Origin: Rhipicephalus microplus
Taxonomy: Eukaryota > Arthropoda > Arachnida > Ixodida > Ixodidae
Assembly (NCBI RefSeq): GCF_043290135.1
Contig: NC_134710.1
Coordinates: 135,182,155-135,246,154 of the forward strand
Direction of reading: 5' to 3'
Length of the DNA: 64,000 nucleotides
Shown here piece by piece: positions 58,440-64,000 of this stretch (its first letter is position 1; the number at the start of each line of letters is the position of its first letter). The notes under the pieces are model-generated. The model did no database searches, was not told the origin of the DNA, and was given only the letters and a program-made list of their open reading frames with translations. The position numbers and the translations under genes are program-made.

Positions 58440-59001
58440 ACCATCCGCAAACAAATGGTCTTACAGAGCGCCTCAACCGCACCGTAACCGATATGCTTTC
58501 TAAATACGTAGCAGCCGACCACCAGGACTGGGACGTTCGTTTGCCATTTGTGACGTTTGCATATAATTCGTCACATCACGACACTGCCGGATATTCGCCA
58601 TTCTATACGGCCGAGAACCCGCCCTACCCTTGAACACCTTGCTGCCCTCGGTCACTGAGTATGCCAGCGAAGCCATTGCGCGAGCCGAATGGAGCACCAA
58701 AGACAGCTACGATTCCAATCATCGAAACGTGTACTTTTCACCGGGTTCCCAGGTCCTCCTCTGGTCCCCAACTCGGCATGTAGGTCTTTCTGAAAAACTG
58801 CTGTCACGCTATACTGGACCATACCGCGTTGTTCGCCAGGTGACTCACGTTACATACGAGATTGTTCCAGCCGATCCAACGTCATCATCGTCACCTTCGA
58901 GGGACATCGTTCACATAGCTCGACTCAAGCCTTATCGCCCTCCTTCTACCACATCCAAGTGTCTCAAGCACCGATACGGGGCTTCTACCACCGGGGGGTT
59001 A
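58440..59001 (+). pseudogene. Gypsy C integrase, C-terminal part with GPY/F domain
   Basis: HPQTNGLTERLNRTVTDMLS carries the third catalytic residue (Glu); then LPFVTFAYNSSHHDTAGYSP with a stop and frame change near 58630. After that YDSNHRNVYFSPGSQVLLWS, LSEKLLSRYTGPYRVVRQV (the GPY/F motif that ends Gypsy integrases) and DIVHIARLKPYRPP. A ccaccggggggt purine-rich tract precedes the 3' LTR. Confidence 0.88.
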
Positions 59002-59139
59002 CGATACACAACAGCGGCACAGCCTTGCTGCGAGAAAGAGAAATACGGCGTCGGTTGCTGGTTGTTGATGAACTGTCGTCATCTTGTTCGCCGAGCACGG
59101 TCCATCGTATATAATTTATTAAATAAGCTACTCGTAACA
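59002..59139 (+). repeat. 3' LTR of Gypsy C (138 bp)
   Basis: Matches 52461-52599. The first T of TG is mutated to C; the end CTCGTAACA abuts ctat. Confidence 0.92.
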
Positions 59140-59952
59140 CTATTCATGTACCATGACGCTCGAACTGCCGATCACCTCGGGCTGCACAAGACACTGGCAC
59201 GCATCAAAGAGAGGTTTTGGTGGCGGCGCATGCACAGTGATATTTTCCGCTATGTTTTGCCGTGCACAGTCTGTCAAGCATGGAAGGCTACCACAAATAT
59301 GCAACCAGACCCCATGCAACGCACCCCTACTCCGAAAACACCTTTTGAGATTCTGCGACTTGATCACATGGGACCATTTTCACGTACGTCGCACGGCAAG
59401 AAGTTCCTCATCGTTGCCACGGACTATCTCACGAAGTGGAACGAAGTCAGGGCCGTCCCTGACTCTTCGACTCTGCACGTCCTCACGTTCATCAACGAGT
59501 GCGTCATTTTTCAACACGGCATGCCACGCTTGCTCATCACTGACCGTGGCATGGCTTTCACGTCCCGCACACTTAGAAGACTACTGAACGACCATGGAAT
59601 TCGGCATGGCGCGGCCACTCCTCAGAGCCCACTAACAAACGGTGTGTTGGAAAGTACAAACCGTACCATAAAGGACATACTGTCGTCATACATGAGTCCC
59701 AGTCATAACAACTGGGACAAATACGTCGCCGCAGCGGTCTTCGCCCTCAACACGTCCCAGCAGGAAATCATACGGGAGTCACCGTTCACGCTTGTCTATG
59801 GAAGGACGCCAAGGCTCCCGCAAGAGAGCTTGTTTAGTTTGAACACAACAACGCAAAACCGTCTGGATGATACCAGCACTTCAGAACTTCTTCGAAAGGC
59901 TCGCTTTAGAGCGCAACTGGCCATAGCACATCGTCAGGAGAAAGGTAATTGA
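59140..59952 (+). pseudogene. Gypsy B integrase
   Basis: HHCC zinc domain: YHDARTADHLGLHKTLARIK ... VLPCTVCQAWK. Catalytic core with all three acidic residues visible: EILRLDHMGPFSRT (Asp), RLLITDRGMAFTSRTLRR (Asp), TNGVLESTNRTIKDILSSYM (Glu). Then VFALNTSQQEIIRESPFTLV and YGRTPRLPQESLF. It inserts element DNA into the genome. The core is intact, but it has lost its own upstream polyprotein through the insertion of Gypsy C. A stop at 59950 is followed by degraded sequence. Confidence 0.92.
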
Positions 59953-60337
59953 CTAGAGTATAAAGTTGGGCATGTTGGTAAGGCATAATTAACCAGGAAA
60001 AATTTTGTCAGGGAATTAATCAGGAGAAATTTTGCTCGCCTTCCAACGAGAACCACACCCCTTTTTAACCAAGAGACCTAGTGCTGGCTCGACGCACCCA
60101 GCGTGTTCCACAGCGTTGCCAGAAGTTTTTTCCCCGGTATGCCGGCCCATTTCGAGTGGTGAAAGCCCTAGGCCCTGTTACGTTCCACCTGGAAGTTATT
60201 CCCGAACTGGTCACCGAAAGCAGAAACCGTGTTTTTCCCACCCATGCAAGCAAATTGAAACTTTATGTGCCGCGTGATTTCTCTCTTCACACCTCTTCGT
60301 CTTCTGGCTGAGACTCCAGGGGAGAGGGGGTGGCTAA
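59953..60337 (+). pseudogene. Gypsy B integrase C-terminal (GPY/F) remnant
   Basis: After extra sequence at about 59945-60080, another frame reads FFPRYAGPFRVVKALGPVTF and ESRNRVFPTHASKLKLYVPR, the GPF variant of the Gypsy C-terminal motif. It ends near the stop at 60309-60311. The purine-rich aggggagaggggg just before the 3' LTR is the likely polypurine tract. Confidence 0.8.
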
Positions 60338-60454
60338 TGTAGTGGATCATAGCAACGGGGTGACCGGCGCGCAAGGGGTAGACCGGGAAAAAGAGAACGA
60401 CGAAGACAGTGTTGTGTTGGATTGTGTTTGGGTGAGTGGCTCTTGTACGTTACA
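60338..60454 (+). repeat. 3' LTR of Gypsy B (117 bp)
   Basis: TGTAGTGGATC...GTACGTTACA, followed by the duplication atat. Confidence 0.92.
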
Positions 60455-60458
60455 ATAT

Positions 60459-61137
60459 TAGAAAAATTTAAGCTACCTCATATGAAAGCGTTCTTTGTTT
60501 TTCGACCAAATCGTCGGAAGGTGGTGCCACTACGCTACTTGAAAATTCTTCATCAGCCGTATTGCTTGAAAAGTTCACTTCAGTTAGTGGTCATTACGAG
60601 ATGTTGTGTGTTCAGTTTCAAGATGTCATAGTTACTGTGTGTTACCGGCCACTTGGTGGTAACTTGTCAGATTTTTTGCATCTTTAGATATTTTCTTATC
60701 ATTTGTAAATCAATATCAATACACTATAATATTGGGTGGTGATTTAAATGGCGAAATGGGGCATGAAGGCACACAAAAGTGCGACTTTGAAACTATTATT
60801 GCATGCAACAATTGCAAAAAAATAAATAGACCCACTAGAATTGCTGTTTTTGAAGACCACCACAGACTTGTTTATCACAAACTGTGATTTATCGCGTGTG
60901 ACCTGTTTCGTTCTTACGTATCCTATTAGTGATCACAGGGCGATATGTTCTTCTGCGAAAACAGGTGCACCTACGTTACTTCAAAATGACGTTCCTTATA
61001 GTTATCAGTATGTTTCACCAGCTACTTTAGAAGCCTTCTGTTCAGGGATTGGCGCTTTGCATTGGCTCAATGTTTTTCTCTCAAATGCTGCAAATGCAGC
61101 CTATGACGCTTTTTTAAATCTTTTATCAGGCTTATGA
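60459..61137 (+). pseudogene. LINE D ORF2, remainder of the endonuclease
   Basis: Continues the frame cut at 45022: ILEKFKLPHMKAFFVFRPNR, then in shifting frames ILGGDLNGEMGHEG (GDxN motif) and ISDHRAICSSAKTG (SDH motif), ending AAYDAFLNLLSGL at 61137. The reverse transcriptase of this LINE does not follow; a different LINE begins by about 61240. Confidence 0.8.
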
Positions 61138-61189
61138 ATACCTATAACAATGACTTCAAATTAATATTACCACGACTAAGAACGCTGAC

Positions 61190-63439
61190 GTCGACCATGG
61201 CTAGCTCATACCAGGCCAGATGCCTTCCTAGTTTACATGTGTAGGTCCTGAATTACATCAACAGCACCCTACAAAGGCAGACGGAAAACCGGGGTAACTT
61301 GAGCCGACAGGATACCGCAAGGTTTCGCGCATATATTGAAACTATGGGTACACATCAACTACAGCTTGACTTGGAATCGCATCTTAATCTTCCGTTTCTA
61401 AGTAATCCCCCACAACTCTCCGACGAGGTGTATTGCAGTTTAGTCGCTCCCATAACTTGAGGGGAGCTCACGATGGCAATGCATCACCTCCATATATATA
61501 GATGTTTTGCACCGGGAAGCGATGGCTTAACTGTAGAATTTTACAGTACATCCTGGGACGTCATAGGACCCACCTTGTTAGAGGTGCTGAATGTATTTGC
61601 AAGTAGACACACGCTCCCACCGTCATTCAAAAAATGGCGGGATCATCCTGCTTCCGAAGACGCAAGAGCACCCCGAGGACCCACGTAATTGGCGCCTGAT
61701 TACGTTGATGGAGACAGACTACAAAATCTTAACCCCTGTCCAAACTCTGCATCTACAGGGAATCATATTCTCGCTGATCCCATCTTCGCAGTCATGTTCT
61801 GTGCTGGGACGTAACGTCCAAACCCTGAACATGTGTAGTGTAACAGGGATATTATAGAATACACGAAACAGAGACAAGCGATGGGACGGCTCACTTCTGG
61901 ACCAGGCACAAGCATTCGACAGAGTAGAGCAAAGAGTGGCGAAATGATGTACATTTTCGCCACTCTTCTAGCGTTTGGTTACCCTAGACAGTTTGTGTAC
62001 GTCATATAGAAATTAGAAAATGACAATAACAGTGACCTCACTGTAAAAAATGAAATTGTAGCTCCTTTCCATGACGAAAGGCGTGAGACAGGGACATACT
62101 CTTTCTCTTTGTTGTTCGCGTTAACGATAAAACCTTTCTTGATTCAGATTGAAAAACACTAGAGTGTCCTCTGGGTTCGAACCCCCTGCAGTAGTACCGT
62201 TAAAGTAGCTGCTTACGCAGATGACATAACGATATACCATAAAGACGACGACAGCCTCGCGACTGTTCTCAAGGTTTTTTCAGTATACGCTGAGCTCTCC
62301 AGAGCAATACTTTATCTACACAATTGTAAATCTTTGTGTCTTAACACGTCGCCGCTAACATGCCTGCATGGCTTTTCCGTCGTAGATAGAGTGTGCATTC
62401 TGGGAGTATCAGGCCAGCGGAGCAACCTGCGAGAGCTGGGAAGAGGAGGTGAAGGCGCTGGAACTTCAGATCAACAGGCCTCCATACTTTAAATTCCAGT
62501 TACTTACTCATGAGCGTCTTTACTGGTCACCTCTAGTTTTTTTTTCCAATTCCCCAGTGATGCCCTATCAGGTTGCACGCAAGGTCAAATCACAGCTTAT
62601 CAGATTTTTTTTTGGAATTCAAAAGCCTCCTTTGTCAAATAGGAACAGTTAGGCCTGCCTCACGTGAAGGGTGGCTGGAACATCCCTTCGACCATTGTTT
62701 CGGCACTTTTGCGTTGAAGATGACCCTCAGGGTTTTACAGCTACCAGAAAAACACCCCGCCAGAAAACTGGTGACGTATTTCCTAGGAATGCAAAGTCGC
62801 TTGTTTTTGAAGACGCAGCCTCCGGGGCCGAAGGCGCTGAGTTCGACGCCCTTCTATAGGCATGTCTTAGGTATCTATAGGAGAGTAGCCGCGCTAAACT
62901 TAGATACTGTGCTCCTGGATATTCGCAATCCAGAGTTTGCGCAGCAGTTACTGGTGAATGCTGGCTGCGAGGCTGAGAACCCCGGGTTTTCATGGGCCCT
63001 GCTGACCCCTAGCAGGCGACCAGGCAGTATTCAGGATATGGTGTGGCGCTTCGGGTGGTCCGTCTTGCCTACGGCGGACCGGATGTAGAGATGGCATATC
63101 GTTCGCTCGCAGCAGTGCGTGCACTGCAGGGAGCATGAGGAGGATAAACGCGCATTGCTAACTTGCCGTGTGGCCAAGACATTCTGGTCCCTCGTGGGTG
63201 CGGCATACTACGCGTTAGGTATAGAGCGGTTCATAAAAAGGGGCAGGTGCCCGAATGGTGCACTGGTACGTGTAGTGCTAGTGGCCAGAATGTTTTCTTT
63301 GTGTGGGAACAGAAGTATAGCAGTAAGCCAGAGAAGGACCTGCAAGAACCAGTGCCCCATGTTAAGGCAAATGTTGTATTTGGTAGCCGACCATTTGGAA
63401 ACTGAACTGTTCCACCCAGGTGAGGAAGAATTCCTCTAA
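61190..63439 (+). pseudogene. Tx1-like LINE E, reverse transcriptase and C-terminal region, broken
   Basis: Starts in the linker (VLNYINSTLQRQTENRGNLS). Reverse transcriptase blocks in changing frames: FAPGSDGLTVEFYSTSWDVI (61505-61565), LPSFKKW, NWRLITLMETDYKIL (61690-61730), DQAQAFDRVEQRV (motif A, near 61900), LLAFGYPRQFVYVI, VAAYADDITIYHKDDDS (catalytic YADD near 62213-62224). C-terminal part: LEHPFDHCFGTFALKMTLRV, FYRHVLGIYRRVAAL, RFGWSVLPTADRM and a Cys/His segment CVHCREHEEDKRALLTCRVA (63115-63170) like the terminal zinc finger of such LINEs. Many stops. The same broad family as LINE F is possible. Confidence 0.8.
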
Positions 63440-63684
63440 TGTTGGTCATTAAGATCATCAACAGGGTTGTGCTTGCCTGCTCTCCCATATGGAGACTATG
63501 AACCACATGAAACTCACCCCAGTTTTTGTGGTGTGCGTGCCTAAAATACTGCTGGTAATAATGTGAAATATTTCTGTGAATGCGCTATAGAATCTGTCCT
63601 TGTAATTGCAGGTCATTTGTACACGAAACCGTATTGTGTGTGGAACCTGTGCCATGTAATTTTGGTAAACATTGAATTCTTTTT
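63440..63684. other. No gene recognised
   Basis: Short unassigned stretch, possibly the 3' UTR of LINE E. Confidence 0.45.
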
Positions 63685-63755
63685 TTAGACAGAGAGACCG
63701 ACAGACAGACAGACCAAAAGTTTTGTGTCGGAGGTCCCGAAGATAGACTATCGTA
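63685..63755 (-). repeat. Dispersed repeat Y, copy 3 (partial)
   Basis: Contains cagacagacagacc, ggaggtccc and agatagactatcg. Its reverse complement resembles 34960-35030. Confidence 0.55.
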
Positions 63756-63771
63756 TTTAAAAAACTGTAGC

Positions 63772-64000
63772 ATCAAGAAAAGGGTGTTAGGTATCGTAAT
63801 TAAACTCAGTAAGAGATACAAGATGAAGGTGGTACAGGCTTACGCGCCTACATCCAGCCATGATGACGCTTCTGTTGAAAGTTTCTATGAAGACGTGGAA
63901 TCGGCAAGGAGTGAGGTAAAAACACAGTATACTATACTGATGAGAGACTTTAATGCGAAGGTAGGGAAGACGCAGGCTGGAGACCAGTCAGTGGGATATT
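63772..64000 (+). CDS. RTE-type LINE endonuclease, partial, open at window end
   Basis: One uninterrupted frame: KKRVLGIVIKLSKRYKMKVV, QAYAPTSSHDDASVESFYED, then TILMRDFNAKVGKTQAGDQS and VGY at the edge. The blocks A-Y-A-P-T-S and D-F-N-A-K-V-G are those of RTE/BovB apurinic-type endonucleases, which nick the target DNA. The Gly of the usual GDFNAKVG is Arg here. The reverse transcriptase should follow beyond 64000. The start is not visible as an ATG and the upstream part is absent. Confidence 0.85.
   Translation, partial: MKKRVLGIVIKLSKRYKMKVVQAYAPTSSHDDASVESFYEDVESARSEVKTQYTILMRDFNAKVGKTQAGDQSVGY

Larger units (their letters stand above)
56713..58450 (+). mobile_element. RTE-type LINE H (5' truncated) with 11-bp target duplication
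   Basis: accatccgcaa occurs at 56713-56723 and 58440-58450, and the integrase frame runs through when the insert is removed. The 3' end is a TGATGA simple repeat, typical of RTE/BovB elements. An 808-bp TIR element interrupts the coding region at 57433-58240. Confidence 0.93.
52461..59139 (+). mobile_element. Ty3/Gypsy retrotransposon C, inserted in Gypsy B, itself split by RTE H
   Basis: LTRs 52461-52599 and 59002-59139 flanked by ctat (52457-52460, 59140-59143); the Gypsy B frame (V-P-G-L then F-M-Y-H-D) is restored without it. Order: gag, protease, reverse transcriptase, RNase H, integrase with the RTE insert, GPY/F-like end. LTRs differ by about 11 substitutions and one indel (about 8 percent by eye). 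Excluding the RTE it is about 4.96 kb. Confidence 0.93.
58630..59952 (+). other. Chimeric 440-codon open frame: Gypsy C tail + LTR + Gypsy B integrase
   Basis: A single open frame crosses three units: the C GPY/F region (58630-59001), the whole 3' LTR of C read through (59002-59139), and the integrase of B from 59140. It is the longest open frame in the window and would be predicted as one gene by automatic annotation. The parts come from two elements, and the join was made by insertion of C into B. No evidence of expression can be seen. Confidence 0.85.
45023..60454 (+). mobile_element. Ty3/Gypsy retrotransposon B, itself carrying two insertions
   Basis: LTRs at 45023-45138 and 60338-60454, flanked by atat (45019-45022 and 60455-60458). 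Internal order: gag, protease region, LINE G insertion (47061-51047), reverse transcriptase, RNase H, Gypsy C insertion (52461-59139), integrase. Without the two inserts it is about 4.8 kb, shorter than a typical Gypsy, because gag C-terminus and protease N-terminus are missing around 46130. LTRs differ by about 9 substitutions and one indel, roughly 8 percent by eye. Confidence 0.92.

Overview
The window is a piece of an animal nuclear genome that is almost entirely mobile DNA. The best guess is a hard tick. The basis is several tRNA-derived SINE copies that look like the tick SINE known as Ruka, short-LTR Ty3/Gypsy elements, CR1-, RTE- and Tx1-like LINEs, and three exons of a complement C3-like gene with normal GT/AG splice sites. 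Organism and family names are recognised from memory; no database search was run.

Layout. (1) Positions 1-7,636, minus strand: a young Gypsy element (A), open gag and pol, 113-bp 5' LTR, split between gag and pol by a 4,591-bp terminal-inverted-repeat (TIR) element flanked by TAA and carrying a 113-bp satellite array. (2) 7,637-10,971: no gene recognised; one perfect 24-bp palindrome. (3) 11,044-13,205: a gag-only mini LTR retrotransposon (105-bp LTRs) inside a TA microsatellite. (4) 13,300-15,700: degraded minus-strand retroelement remains. (5) 15,826-19,450, minus strand: three phase-compatible exons of a C3-like thioester protein (anaphylatoxin domain, linker, start of the macroglobulin domain). 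This is the only host gene recognised. (6) 20-32 kb: broken LINEs, a SINE, hairpins and an RTE tail. (7) 33-43 kb: SINEs, one of them split by a 222-bp TAA-flanked element, a 2.15-kb foldback element and unassigned sequence.

(8) 43.8-61.2 kb is a nest five elements deep: a CR1-like LINE (D) is split by Gypsy B (45,023-60,454). B is split by a second CR1-like LINE (G, 47,061-51,047) and by Gypsy C (52,461-59,139). C is split by an RTE LINE (H, about 56,724-58,439), and H by an 808-bp TIR element (57,433-58,240). Most junctions show target-site duplications and the host frame resumes across each insertion, so the order of events can be read. (9) 61.2-63.4 kb holds the reverse transcriptase half of a Tx1-like LINE, and 63,772-64,000 the open endonuclease start of an RTE LINE that runs off the window.

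Functionally there is no operon or host pathway here beyond the C3-like gene. The other proteins are parts of retrotransposon replication machinery (capsid, protease, reverse transcriptase, RNase H, integrase, endonuclease), mostly broken. Gypsy A and the terminal RTE look the most intact.
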